Below are positions 16,918 through 26,256 of a stretch of DNA of 64,000 nt, piece by piece. The translations under genes were made by a program, and so were the position numbers. Positions within the stretch are counted from its first letter, which is position 1, and each line of letters starts with the position of its first letter. The notes beneath the pieces are model-generated. The model made no database searches, had not been told where the DNA came from, and saw nothing but the letters and a program-made list of their open reading frames with translations. The stretch comes from Pseudomonadales bacterium (GTDB lineage Bacteria; Pseudomonadota; Gammaproteobacteria; Pseudomonadales; Azotimanducaceae): NCBI GenBank assembly GCA_012103505.1, contig WLWP01000001.1, positions 2,852,001 to 2,916,000 on the forward strand. The letters are read 5' to 3'.

Positions 16918-18138
16918 CTAGGGAGCTTCAACAATTTGGTAGATCCCACCGCCACCGTAGTCAACAACATATAGCTCACCATCCGCATCTTCACCAAACG
17001 ATGAAATGTTAAATCCAGCATCACCAAGTTCATCAGGTGTGGTCGTGGCTGGGCTGTCGGCTTCTACGGCAAAGAGGACACCCGTAACAAAATCGCCAAA
17101 TACGTACCAACCGACGAGATTCGGGATTAAGACCCCTCTATAGACATAGCCGCCTGTGACCGATTGGCCCAAGGAGTGGTCATATTCGGAGATAGGCTCT
17201 TCGAAGATGTCCGCACAGCCTGTGAGCGGATCGAAACAATGCGCACCTTCACGATCATTCCATCCGTAATTAAGACCGAGCCGAACCAAATCAACCTCTT
17301 CCCAATCACCCTGTCCGACATCACCCGTCCACAACTCACCCGTGATGGTATCGAAACTGATCCGCCACGGATTGCGAAAACCCCATGCAAAGATCTCAGG
17401 GCAGTCGGCCCCACCTGAAGGACCACTGGTGCATAGTGCGTTACCAAAGAATGGATTGTCTGCCGGAATTTCGTATGGCAAGGCACCGTCCACATCTATT
17501 CGAACGATGCTACCGAGCAGGTTCTGGGAATTTTGTGCATTTTCACCTGGATCCCCGCTACCGCCACCATCACCCAAGCTTGCATGCAACAGTCCATCAG
17601 AGGCAAATGCGAGATCGCCGCCATTGTGATTTGACTGTGGTTGCGGGACGGAGAAAAGAACCTGCTCACTCGCTGGGTCAATCGTGGTTCCGCCAGCAAC
17701 TAGAGTAAAACGCGAGACTATCGTTATTAGCGGCGCTCCCGTTGCGGTATAGAGAACGAAGATATCGGGTGTTGCTGGATAATTTGGATGGAATGCTAGG
17801 CTTAAGAGGCCCGCTTCACCGAAGCTGTCGTTGATCACAGCCGATAGATCTAGGTAAGTATCCGTCGTACCAACCGCAGGATCATTATCGAACGCGTGAA
17901 TTATCCCGCCTTGCTCGACGACATACCAACGGGATACATCACCAGGCGCTTGTCGAATCGCAACCGGACTTTGGAATGCAACACCTGCAAAGATGCGATC
18001 CACGGCCAACAACGGTGCTGGTGCGGGTAACGGCTGTTGAGGTTGCACGCCTATCGCCGGTCGTGAAGAAGATCCACCGCCACCGCATGCAATCACAAGA
18101 AACGCAAACGCTGTCGTTACACTTAGTCGGAGGGACAC
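16918..18138 (-). CDS. PQQ-dependent sugar dehydrogenase-like lipoprotein
   Basis: About 406 residues. The N-terminus is a lipoprotein signal ending FLVIAC followed by a Gly/Ser-rich linker. The body is the six-bladed propeller of the soluble aldose dehydrogenase (Asd/GdhB-like) family: FQSPVAIRQAPGD, LLSLAFHPNY, FVLYTATG, QSNHNGGDLAF with the catalytic His, FAWGFRNPWRISFD, GDVGQGDWEEVD and NYGWNDREG. Such proteins oxidise sugars or other alcohols with PQQ in the periplasm. The frame extends to a TTG at 18150, but GTG at 18138 has GGAG 6 bases upstream and is preferred. No pqq genes are in the window. Confidence 0.85.
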   Translation of the reverse strand: MSLRLSVTTAFAFLVIACGGGGSSSRPAIGVQPQQPLPAPAPLLAVDRIFAGVAFQSPVAIRQAPGDVSRWYVVEQGGIIHAFDNDPAVGTTDTYLDLSAVINDSFGEAGLLSLAFHPNYPATPDIFVLYTATGAPLITIVSRFTLVAGGTTIDPASEQVLFSVPQPQSNHNGGDLAFASDGLLHASLGDGGGSGDPGENAQNSQNLLGSIVRIDVDGALPYEIPADNPFFGNALCTSGPSGGADCPEIFAWGFRNPWRISFDTITGELWTGDVGQGDWEEVDLVRLGLNYGWNDREGAHCFDPLTGCADIFEEPISEYDHSLGQSVTGGYVYRGVLIPNLVGWYVFGDFVTGVLFAVEADSPATTTPDELGDAGFNISSFGEDADGELYVVDYGGGGIYQIVEAP

Positions 18139-18218
18139 ATTCTTCTCCAATAGCTAGCCACCAAGGATAACCCTGACACTGACAGATTGCCTGCACGCTT
18201 TGTCCGACAGCCTAGCTG

Positions 18219-20198
18219 TTAGCGTCCCAATCGCACCCGAACGCCAGCATTCGCAATAAACCCTTCTAAAGGTGCCCATGCATCCACTGTCCACTGTCCA
18301 TTAGGCCGCCGGGTCGGTTGCAGCAACGTGTCCTCTCTGGTCTGACGTACGTTCAAGAGGTTCTCAAGATTTAGAAAGAGCCGGTATCGTCCCAACACGA
18401 TCTCACCGAGCAGACCAATATGGAGATAGGGTTCACTGCTGTTCCGGTAGGGATTGTCTTGCAAAGACTGCTTTCCAGTGTAGTAGAGCTCCAGCCCAAC
18501 TCGACCTCGATCATGCTGCTCCCACATGGCCACAAGTCCCAACGAATGTTGTGGTGTCAATGGCAGTGTGCGCCGATCACGCAAAGTTTCGCCCGGCTCA
18601 CTGGCATCTAGGTTGAGATAACTAGCGGTAATCACATACGGTGTGCGACGCCAACGTATTAGGGTCTCAACCCCACGCGTGCGCGTTATGCCCAGTTGAT
18701 TGATAAGCCGCACACTGTTGGGCGACGCGGTCTGTAACCTTACCGCGTCCTCGATGTTGGAGCCAAACAAGGTTAACCCCATTTCAAGCGCACCTGCTGA
18801 GTAGCCAAAATCGAGCGATAGAGTCTCCGCGATTTCCGCATCGAGTCCAGCAATTGCTTCCAAGCGCGAAAGCCCTGCTGCTTCGGTTTCTTCGACAAAC
18901 GGGGTTGGCGCGTAAAAACCTCTGCCCCAGGACGCCCGAAAAGTCCACGAATCAGGACGATAGAGGAGCGACAAACGTGGACTAAACTGTCCCCCATACT
19001 CACTGTGATCATCCCATCGCGCGCTTAATGCCGCACTGATATCTGCACTAAAATCGTGTTCAAGCTGAGCAAAAACAGCCGGGGTTTCGTAGCTGTAGTT
19101 AAATGCCGAAAAGGTCTCCGGGTCGTACTCATCGGCCTGGTAGGTCACTCCACCCACCCAGGCAGACGTCGACGTTTCACCCGTGAGCGATGCTTCAACG
19201 AGCGCCGTTTCATGTTCGTCCTTTTCGAGCAGATTGCCAAAACGGTGATCATGGGATTGGCGCATACCGGAAGCACGAAACTGTGCGTAACCCCAATCTG
19301 CCACCGGTAGCTCACCTACAAAACCAACGTCGAATCGCCGCGTGTCCTGATTTTGTTCAAATGGTTCCAAACTCGCGACTACACCGCTACTGACCGTGCC
19401 TCCACGCCGCTCCTCCGTCATAGCACCGACGGTTACATAAGCCCTGGCACCATCAGATCCGTCGTAGAACAATCGCGGCCGAATCAAGAAGCGGTCGTAA
19501 CCTGGCATATCAATCCAGTCATCGTCGTCCAAATCTTGGAGCGTCTGCCGGTTGAAACTTGATAGAACCGATCCACTCCAACCGCCACTTAGCGGACTGG
19601 AGAGATAAGCTGACAAATCCTGGGCGTCGCGTGTTGTGGTGTTAGCAATGATCTCCCCGCTCGCATCTGCGCTGGGACGTTTTGAAACAAGATTGATGAC
19701 GCCCCCTAGCGCCTGCCCACCATAGAGTGCGGACGATGAACCTTTGATGACTTCTACTTGCCCGAGGTCGCTGGGTGGTACTTGTAACAAACCAAGAGAC
19801 GCAGCTTGACCACCATACAGAGGCAAGCCATCAGCGAGCAGTTGTGTATATCGCCCGCGCATACCGTGGATTCGAACATTAGCAGAGCCTAGCGCTGGGG
19901 ACGTGACTTGGACTCGTAAGCCGCCTGTTTCGTTGAGCATCATGGAAATATTACCGGGTCGCATCAGCAACTTTTCTTCGATTTCTTCCCCATCTAACAC
20001 CTCAACCCGGATAGGTGCATCTTGCACACGCTGCCGCGATCGTGTTGCCTGAACGATAACTTCCTCGACCGCGCCATCATGATGATCGTGGTCGTCATCC
20101 CCCGTCTTGGCGACAACTTCGGTCGGCAGCCACAGCGTGAGCAACAGTGTCAAAGTTGCTACGGTCATTTGGATATTGCTAGATCGATACTGATTCAT
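18219..20198 (-). CDS. TonB-dependent receptor with His/Asp-rich N-terminus
   Basis: About 659 residues. A signal segment (MTVATLTLLLTLWLP) is followed by a short GDDDHDHHDG stretch, a TonB-box-like EEVIVQATR, a plug domain (IRVEVLDGEEIEEKLL, VRIHGMRGRYTQLLADGLPL, VEVIKGSSSALYGGQALGGV) and a long barrel. It should import a ligand across the outer membrane using TonB energy. The His/Asp-rich segment hints at a metal ion or metal complex such as zinc or copper. The last residues are VRVRLGR, without the usual terminal aromatic residue. The frame opens at a TTG at 20225; ATG at 20198 or 20168 are equally possible starts. It stands 80 bp upstream of the PQQ protein gene, same strand. Confidence 0.85.
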   Translation of the reverse strand: MNQYRSSNIQMTVATLTLLLTLWLPTEVVAKTGDDDHDHHDGAVEEVIVQATRSRQRVQDAPIRVEVLDGEEIEEKLLMRPGNISMMLNETGGLRVQVTSPALGSANVRIHGMRGRYTQLLADGLPLYGGQAASLGLLQVPPSDLGQVEVIKGSSSALYGGQALGGVINLVSKRPSADASGEIIANTTTRDAQDLSAYLSSPLSGGWSGSVLSSFNRQTLQDLDDDDWIDMPGYDRFLIRPRLFYDGSDGARAYVTVGAMTEERRGGTVSSGVVASLEPFEQNQDTRRFDVGFVGELPVADWGYAQFRASGMRQSHDHRFGNLLEKDEHETALVEASLTGETSTSAWVGGVTYQADEYDPETFSAFNYSYETPAVFAQLEHDFSADISAALSARWDDHSEYGGQFSPRLSLLYRPDSWTFRASWGRGFYAPTPFVEETEAAGLSRLEAIAGLDAEIAETLSLDFGYSAGALEMGLTLFGSNIEDAVRLQTASPNSVRLINQLGITRTRGVETLIRWRRTPYVITASYLNLDASEPGETLRDRRTLPLTPQHSLGLVAMWEQHDRGRVGLELYYTGKQSLQDNPYRNSSEPYLHIGLLGEIVLGRYRLFLNLENLLNVRQTREDTLLQPTRRPNGQWTVDAWAPLEGFIANAGVRVRLGR

Positions 20199-20277
20199 GG
20201 CGGCGCAACATACACCGATAGCCAATTGAAGTATTGGCCACGGTCAACCGAGGACGAATATCAATAAATTGGCATTG

Positions 20278-21483
20278 TCATAGACCGATCATGTCACCAA
20301 CACCGCCGTAGAATGCCTCCCGCGTGGCCTTTGGTAGACTACCCATCTGTCCCTCGCAGATTGCGACAGCATCCGCCGTGCCTTCCACATGAGGATAGTC
20401 GCTTGAGAAGCACAGCATTTCCGGGGCTTTGTCCAATACCGGTTGCAGGGGTTCGTTTATAACAAGTGGTGTAACACGAACCTGCCGACGCAGATATTCC
20501 GACGGTTTGAGCGGCAGTTTATAGGCGGAACCAGCAAAGTCTGGTCGAAATTCACCATCGTTCAGCTCTTCGCAAGAAGCCTGGCCCACACCGTGATCAA
20601 GCACAGACAGCAAATGGGGGAGCCAAGTGATACCCACCTCCTCCACAACCACAGTTAGTTTTGGGAAACGCTCAAACAAACCATCAAACACCATTGCAGC
20701 AAGGAGCAACTGTGGCGCAACCTGTGGTGCGATCACCTGACTTAGAAAGGCGTACGTATCAAGATTGTTGCCGCCGTTGTTCGCCCAACCAAAATTGATG
20801 CGTTCACGGCCGAAACCCACATGCGCGAAAGCAGCCATGCCTAGATCCACCGCAGCCGCCCAGAGCGGATCGAAATCTGGATGTGTCAGGGACTTACCTG
20901 GTTTTGATCGTTCCACGGTTACCGGCGATTCAGGAATGGCAAATGCCCTGCTACCAAGTTTACGCATACGCGTCATCTCGGAGATCGAGCCCGCGATATC
21001 CGCAAGATCGATTTGGGTCACTGGAATCAACCGGTTGGTGTACCCCTCAACCAAGTTCATAGCCCAAGTGTTCCAACAACGACGGATATCTGGAATTAAA
21101 TGATACTGCTTCGTTCGCGCAGCCTGAACGATGGGTCCAACCAAAAAAGATGGATTTAAGAACTGCACATCAATCCCCCTCTCATCGCAATGCGCGATGC
21201 GCGCCGCGGCGTTGCAGAAGGGATCTTCCAGCGTTTCAGCTTGCCGATCGTCGGTCATTTCCAAGTGCCTTTGAAATCCAGGCAAAATTGTCTCGTAGCG
21301 CGAGTCAGGTTGTTGCTGTTCTGGCAGCTCTCTGACGGCAGGATTACCAATCCCGAAAACCGAGTCTGATATCTCTAGAAACGTAGCTGGGGGACCAAGC
21401 GCGTCGGCGAGTCCCTGATCAACGTGTGCAACCCAGTCCACAGGCTCGTGTACGTGCGCATCAACATCAATGATCTTGTTCAT
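20278..21483 (-). CDS. ACMSD-like amidohydrolase (amidohydrolase 2 family)
   Basis: 401 residues from the preferred start. Opening IIDVDAHVHEPVDWVAHVDQ carries the HxH-like metal site, and CFSSDYPHVEGTADAV near the C-terminus carries the conserved SSDYPH Asp. The branch includes aminocarboxymuconate semialdehyde decarboxylase and other metal-dependent hydrolases or decarboxylases of ring-derived acids. The frame runs to 21564, but the ATG at 21483 has a very strong GGGAGGGAAA just before it and begins at the conserved part, so it is chosen. It is divergent to the flavin monooxygenase gene. Confidence 0.8.
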   Translation of the reverse strand: MNKIIDVDAHVHEPVDWVAHVDQGLADALGPPATFLEISDSVFGIGNPAVRELPEQQQPDSRYETILPGFQRHLEMTDDRQAETLEDPFCNAAARIAHCDERGIDVQFLNPSFLVGPIVQAARTKQYHLIPDIRRCWNTWAMNLVEGYTNRLIPVTQIDLADIAGSISEMTRMRKLGSRAFAIPESPVTVERSKPGKSLTHPDFDPLWAAAVDLGMAAFAHVGFGRERINFGWANNGGNNLDTYAFLSQVIAPQVAPQLLLAAMVFDGLFERFPKLTVVVEEVGITWLPHLLSVLDHGVGQASCEELNDGEFRPDFAGSAYKLPLKPSEYLRRQVRVTPLVINEPLQPVLDKAPEMLCFSSDYPHVEGTADAVAICEGQMGSLPKATREAFYGGVGDMIGL

Positions 21484-21562
21484 TTTCCCTCCCAATGCTT
21501 CTCTCAAACACCTCCCAGAGGCTCGTCCCCTAGCTTGAAGCATAACTGGATAGTTGGCTAGC

Positions 21563-21584
21563 ACCTGTCAATCACAAGACAGGT
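21563..21584. promoter_or_regulatory. Inverted repeat in a divergent promoter region
   Basis: ACCTGTC (21563-21569) and GACAGGT (21578-21584) are perfect 7-bp arms around an 8-bp spacer. They lie between the amidohydrolase start (21483) and the flavin monooxygenase start (21658). The left arm read on the minus strand contains TTGACA, so an overlap of operator and -35 element for the amidohydrolase is possible. Confidence 0.4.
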
Positions 21585-21657
21585 ACAACCAGCAACTTCA
21601 TTTAAACGTGTAGCCATGCAATTATTGATCGTGGCAGTAGATTGAAGGGAGACCAAA

Positions 21658-23922
21658 ATGGGGGCAGAACAGACAACGCCGGGGAGTAATCGTACCCGAG
21701 GCAACGGCATAGTCGCGAGTTTGGCGGCGGCGGCTAGTTGGCTCCCTCGTCAGATTAGCAATAGGCACGCAGGTCCTGCGGATCTAGAAGAACTGATCGT
21801 ACAAGTACCAAAGCGTCACCGACGCTGTGCCGTTATTGGCATCGCGATCAGCGGCGTACAATCTATGAAGAATTGTCTGGCCGAAGGCTTCGAGCCCGTT
21901 GGGTTCGAAGCGGACTCAGACATCGGTGGGCTGTGGCGCTACAGGGATGACCCCAAATTCCCCTCAGTTTACCGCTCCACGCACATTGACTCTGACCGAG
22001 ACACGAATTCTTTCGGCGACAATCCCTGGGATCCGAACAGACCTCTGCTGATTCACAACACCGAGCTCATACGTTATTTACGCGAGAATATCGAGAAATT
22101 TGGGCTCATGGACAAGATCAAGCTCAACACCCGAGTGTCGCTCGTGACGCCAGTCGGTGATCATCTTGGCGACGAACAGTACCCAGGGTGGGAAGTCCAT
22201 TACACACATACTGATCCAGAGACCGGCGAGAAAACGGATTCCATGGAGATCTTTGACTGTGTGCTCGTTTGCACCGGCAGGCATGGCGGCGGTGGGTTCG
22301 TACCGCACTACCCGAACCAAGAAAAGTTCAAGGGTCCGATCATGCATTCGTCCCAATATAAGTATCCAGAAAAACACAACATGGTCGGCAAACGGGTGGC
22401 TGTCGTTGGTATCGGCAACAGCGGCGCTGACATCGTCACCGAGCTTGGCATGTTAAATGGCGGTGGCATGCGCAAGGGTGACGGCGAGATCGTAAACGAA
22501 CATCGTTCGGATACCTTTTTAATCGCGCGCAGTGGGGGTTGGGTAGCTCGTGCCCCACACCTAGAGATCGGCGCTGGCATGATTGCTGGCGAAGCGATCG
22601 TCGGAGATTTCATTAATCGACAGCCGTGGTTTTTGCGCGACACCGTGCAAGGCAACGGTGACGAGGTGGATGAGAATCAGGCGCAGCTCAATCGCCACGG
22701 CATGACCCCGGGACTTGGACACCGCCGCTCCCAACAGCACCCCATTATCTCGGGACTTGCAGGACAGGTATGGCTCGGCGATCAGCTCGACGACGGATGG
22801 ATCAAGATGCATCGCGGCTTCAACATGGAAAAGGGCTTCACTGAAGACGGCACAGGCATTTGGCTCAACGACAGAGATGGAAACCCAATGGCAGAACCCA
22901 CCCAGGTAGATGCTGTTGTCTATGCGACCGGATACCGGCAACAAGCTGGTTTTGTAGACCCAAAAGTTGTGGATATGCGGTTTGAACGCGAAGGCAACGA
23001 TGTGCCCTTGTACAAAAGCTGCTTACCCATTTCCCAGTACAAAGGGCTGGGGTTCGTGAATTTCATCCAAGGTTTTACATTCCCTTGTGGTGAGCTGCAG
23101 GGGCGTTACTTGCTCAAGGTGTTCACTGGACAGTGCCAACTGCCAAGCCTAGAAGAACAATACGAAGATATGGAAGCTAACCGAAACGCCGTCAATGCAC
23201 AGTTTATCGATCGATCACAACTGCGTGTATTGAACGGCAACTTTCTTCAATACTACCAAGATCTTGCCTATGAAATTGGCTGCTATCCGAGTTTTTGGAA
23301 GCTTCTCACACAACGGCCGACGGCAATTTGGCATGCCTATTTTGTGTTCACCATGGGTTCAATTACCCAACTCACGAATCGTTTAGTGGGCGATGGTCGG
23401 CTGGAAAACGCCGAACGTTGGGTCGAAGAAGCCTACCAGAGCCGCCACTTTGGCGAATACCAGGAAGCGGGTGCTGGTTACGACCATAACCCCAAGCGAG
23501 GCATGCCAAAAAACAAAGACGGCCTTGGTCCACTGAATCGTCGCGACAAATGGTGGTTATGGGAGTCCATGAAGGCATGGAACAAGTTCTATTGGCGCCA
23601 ACGGGCACGCGCGAAAAAAGGTTACAAGTCTGCTGAGGGATTGCCAATGATTGGCCGTCCACAGGAGGCACGAATGCATCTCGAGCAGAACCTAGCCTTC
23701 GCCAAGGAAGATGAGGAGTTGCGTGGTATCACCCACTCCCTTGAACTAAACGCGCCAGTGAAGGATGGGTTTCAAGATGCGGGTGGTGCGATCTCGCATG
23801 CCTTCGCGACGGTCGCGAAGACATCGAAGACTGGCGGATTGGCAGAAGCGGATCTAACCGGCTTGAAGAACGCGGAGATTGTGGATCCCAAGGAATCAGA
23901 ACCTGCTATCGCACGACTCTAG
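21658..23922 (+). CDS. Long flavin-containing monooxygenase-like protein
   Basis: 754 residues, longer than the usual 450-530 of this family. About 55 residues precede the first nucleotide-binding fold, and a long C-terminal part follows about residue 500. The FMO signature FxGxxxHxxxY is complete (F224, G226, H230, Y234) and the NADPH Rossmann motif GIGNSG (251-256) is intact. The FAD motif that should read GxGxxG reads GIAISG (61-66), with Ala63 at the second Gly. GGLWRY follows at 90-95, as in FMOs. Members hydroxylate N or S atoms or perform Baeyer-Villiger oxidation. AAGGGAGA lies before the ATG. The ORF is uninterrupted. Confidence 0.75.
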   Translation: MGAEQTTPGSNRTRGNGIVASLAAAASWLPRQISNRHAGPADLEELIVQVPKRHRRCAVIGIAISGVQSMKNCLAEGFEPVGFEADSDIGGLWRYRDDPKFPSVYRSTHIDSDRDTNSFGDNPWDPNRPLLIHNTELIRYLRENIEKFGLMDKIKLNTRVSLVTPVGDHLGDEQYPGWEVHYTHTDPETGEKTDSMEIFDCVLVCTGRHGGGGFVPHYPNQEKFKGPIMHSSQYKYPEKHNMVGKRVAVVGIGNSGADIVTELGMLNGGGMRKGDGEIVNEHRSDTFLIARSGGWVARAPHLEIGAGMIAGEAIVGDFINRQPWFLRDTVQGNGDEVDENQAQLNRHGMTPGLGHRRSQQHPIISGLAGQVWLGDQLDDGWIKMHRGFNMEKGFTEDGTGIWLNDRDGNPMAEPTQVDAVVYATGYRQQAGFVDPKVVDMRFEREGNDVPLYKSCLPISQYKGLGFVNFIQGFTFPCGELQGRYLLKVFTGQCQLPSLEEQYEDMEANRNAVNAQFIDRSQLRVLNGNFLQYYQDLAYEIGCYPSFWKLLTQRPTAIWHAYFVFTMGSITQLTNRLVGDGRLENAERWVEEAYQSRHFGEYQEAGAGYDHNPKRGMPKNKDGLGPLNRRDKWWLWESMKAWNKFYWRQRARAKKGYKSAEGLPMIGRPQEARMHLEQNLAFAKEDEELRGITHSLELNAPVKDGFQDAGGAISHAFATVAKTSKTGGLAEADLTGLKNAEIVDPKESEPAIARL

Positions 23923-23928
23923 GTTCAC

Positions 23929-24774
23929 TTATTCAATCAAAAAGTTCTTCATCACCTCAAACACACGCGGATCATCCCTATGCACGCCATGACCACTATT
24001 TGAGAATACCTCAAGGCGTCTAACCCCTTCAGGAATACAAGCGGCCATCTCTTCTACTGCAATTAGGGGCGTGATTGGATCGATATCTCCGGCTGTGACA
24101 AGTGTCGGACAGGTGACATCCGCAAGTTGCTGCCGAAAATCAAAGGTCCAATTTTCACCACCAGGTTTCGAAAAGTGTTCGATCACAGCTGGTGTCCAAA
24201 TCGCTCTTTTCTCCAGGTTTTTGTCCGGTTCAGTGCGGTTGTAATAAGGCACGCATTCGCGGATGTAGTTCTCTGTGTTCGCTGCCGTTGGACCACCCCA
24301 GAATTCCTCCGCTGCGAGTCGTGCTGTGCTGCCACCAAATTGTTGAAAAGCATCGAAGACTCGCCCTGGTAACATACGCGCAACCGTACTGGCCAGTATT
24401 AGCTTGTGCAACCGGTCGGGATGACGAGCTGCATAGTTTTGCGCAACAAAACCCCCAAACGATAACCCCAACACAATCGGTCGCCGAACACCCAACGTAT
24501 CAACTAAGCCCCGAAGATCGTCTGCCCATTGATCAAGATGCCAATTTTCTGATTTATCACTATCACTTCGACCTTGGCCCCGATGATCGTAGTAAACAAG
24601 TTGGGCAACATCCGCAAGAGGATTGAAGTCCGGTTTCATCGTCGTATGGTCCATCCCAGGACCGCCGTGCAATACGAACACCACCGGACGCTCGACCATG
24701 CGCGAGCTTTCGGCGACGAGACCCGATCCGACAACATCCACGTACAACCGACAATTATTGACTTCAATTAGCAA
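23929..24774 (-). CDS. Alpha/beta hydrolase
   Basis: 281 residues with the alpha/beta hydrolase core: oxyanion strand FVLHGGPGMDH near residue 33, nucleophile elbow GLSFGG, and a late GHGVHRDDP His. The HGGPG motif and form resemble proline iminopeptidase-like enzymes, but the substrate is unknown. The start is TTG with GGGAG 6 bases upstream. Its stop lies only 6 bp from the stop of the convergent flavin monooxygenase gene. It might hydrolyse the ester made by a Baeyer-Villiger-type reaction, but that link is speculative because the two genes converge. Confidence 0.75.
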   Translation of the reverse strand: MLIEVNNCRLYVDVVGSGLVAESSRMVERPVVFVLHGGPGMDHTTMKPDFNPLADVAQLVYYDHRGQGRSDSDKSENWHLDQWADDLRGLVDTLGVRRPIVLGLSFGGFVAQNYAARHPDRLHKLILASTVARMLPGRVFDAFQQFGGSTARLAAEEFWGGPTAANTENYIRECVPYYNRTEPDKNLEKRAIWTPAVIEHFSKPGGENWTFDFRQQLADVTCPTLVTAGDIDPITPLIAVEEMAACIPEGVRRLEVFSNSGHGVHRDDPRVFEVMKNFLIE

Positions 24775-25009
24775 GCTCGTCTCCCTTCGATAGCAAACAA
24801 CTCAAAAAACACATGGTGACATCATCTAACGATTATGATCCGCAGGTGCTAGTCGAGATAGCTTCCCTTTTAATCAACCTACCCCATCTCAGAGCCATTT
24901 TGCACAGAAAACACTTAGTGCTCAAACAGGAACCTCAGGTGCCAGACTTTATGCCTGCTCAGACCGTGCGTATCATGCATGTCGTATACCACACACCTCT
25001 ACAGACCTA

Positions 25010-26131
25010 GTGAACGTGAAAGCGCTACTCCTCACCATCGCCTCTAGCATAGTGACCCTGATCGCATTGGAGGGCTTGTTACGGATTAGTCTGGATCACG
25101 AACAGCTCTTTTCAGCCTCTCGCACCCAACATGAGCAAAAGTCTTGGCAGAATGCGGTTCAATTTTGGCAGAAGCACCAGGAGGAACCTCCCAACGAAAC
25201 GAACTTTGACCCGGTTCTTGGCTGGGACATCGAACGCCACGGGAATCGAATTCGTGGCTCGGCTACAATTCAAATCAGCGCACCCGCAAACGTAAGACGG
25301 GTTGTCTCCGTTGGCGACTCATTTACTTTTGGGCTCGATGTTGAAGAACCCGAAAACTTCACCTCAATACTGAATGAATGTGACGCGATCCAAGCACTCA
25401 ACATGGGTGTGCCCGGATACGGCATTGACCAGAGTTTTCTCAAATACCGTGAACATGGCGCAAAATATCAGCCGGACGCTGTGTTGTTTGGAATCTATGT
25501 TGGCGACTATGAACGCACCAGACTGAGTTTCAACTTTGGTCCAAAGCCTGTATTTCAGACCTTTGATGGCCAACTCAGGTTAGCTAACTCACCTGTACCG
25601 CGTCCTTCCGAGGAGGTCGCACGCATATCCCAAGCCCTCAACGGCAGATCTTTTCTAAAGGAGATTGTTGTCAGCTCGGTTAATCGGATAGCCCAATCTG
25701 ATTCCGACAGATTAGACTACTTCAACCAAACGGACGACATCATCCGAGCACTCTTGGAACGACTACAATCCGATCTTTCACCCAATCAACAACTCGTGAT
25801 AATCCATATACCACACGCCGATGCGTTCTCAGAGCGAAACGAGTTTCGCGATGAAGCGAGCCAACGACTTAGGAAAATCTATGAACAGTTGGAAATAAAT
25901 GTGATTGATTTGGCTACCGAGTTCCGCGACCCGAAATCCTCAAAAACCGCCGCCCAAGCCTATTATCACGATCGTGGAAATGGATCTTTCGGCCACCTTA
26001 ACCCCACCGGCCACGAGCGAGTCGCGCACCTCGTCCTCGAAGCACTCAATGCAGAATGTCACAAAACGGAAGGTCGCAACAAAGTCACTGATGTTACGAT
26101 TGCCATCAAACATAGCTGGCGACCAACATGA
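25010..26131 (+). CDS. SGNH/GDSL-type hydrolase
   Basis: 373 residues. An N-terminal hydrophobic helix (LLLTIASSIVTLIALEGLL) probably anchors it in the inner membrane facing the periplasm. SVGDSFTFG with Ser104 is the nucleophile block, NMGVPGYG provides oxyanion residues, and GHLNPTGH near the C-terminus carries the catalytic His. Such enzymes often remove or transfer acyl groups on polysaccharides. The start is GTG at 25010; another GTG at 25016 is possible and neither has a strong ribosome binding site. The neighbouring YbhN-type protein, methyltransferase and glycosyltransferases support a cell-surface glycan role, by inference. Confidence 0.7.
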   Translation: MNVKALLLTIASSIVTLIALEGLLRISLDHEQLFSASRTQHEQKSWQNAVQFWQKHQEEPPNETNFDPVLGWDIERHGNRIRGSATIQISAPANVRRVVSVGDSFTFGLDVEEPENFTSILNECDAIQALNMGVPGYGIDQSFLKYREHGAKYQPDAVLFGIYVGDYERTRLSFNFGPKPVFQTFDGQLRLANSPVPRPSEEVARISQALNGRSFLKEIVVSSVNRIAQSDSDRLDYFNQTDDIIRALLERLQSDLSPNQQLVIIHIPHADAFSERNEFRDEASQRLRKIYEQLEINVIDLATEFRDPKSSKTAAQAYYHDRGNGSFGHLNPTGHERVAHLVLEALNAECHKTEGRNKVTDVTIAIKHSWRPT

Positions 26132-26256
26132 GAACGTTACTAGAGAGGTTGATCGGGTCCACCTTGATTGAGGTCACCCGCCGATGCCGCATTGGCCTGC
26201 TTTGATCGCAGGACATCAGCCCTTCAGAAAATCGATCTAGCGGCGTTCAGGTTAGA

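Noticed and set aside
24813-25010. A 65-residue plus-strand reading frame before the SGNH gene
   Set aside because: No ribosome binding site, no recognisable pattern and composition like non-coding sequence. It simply fills the gap before the SGNH start.
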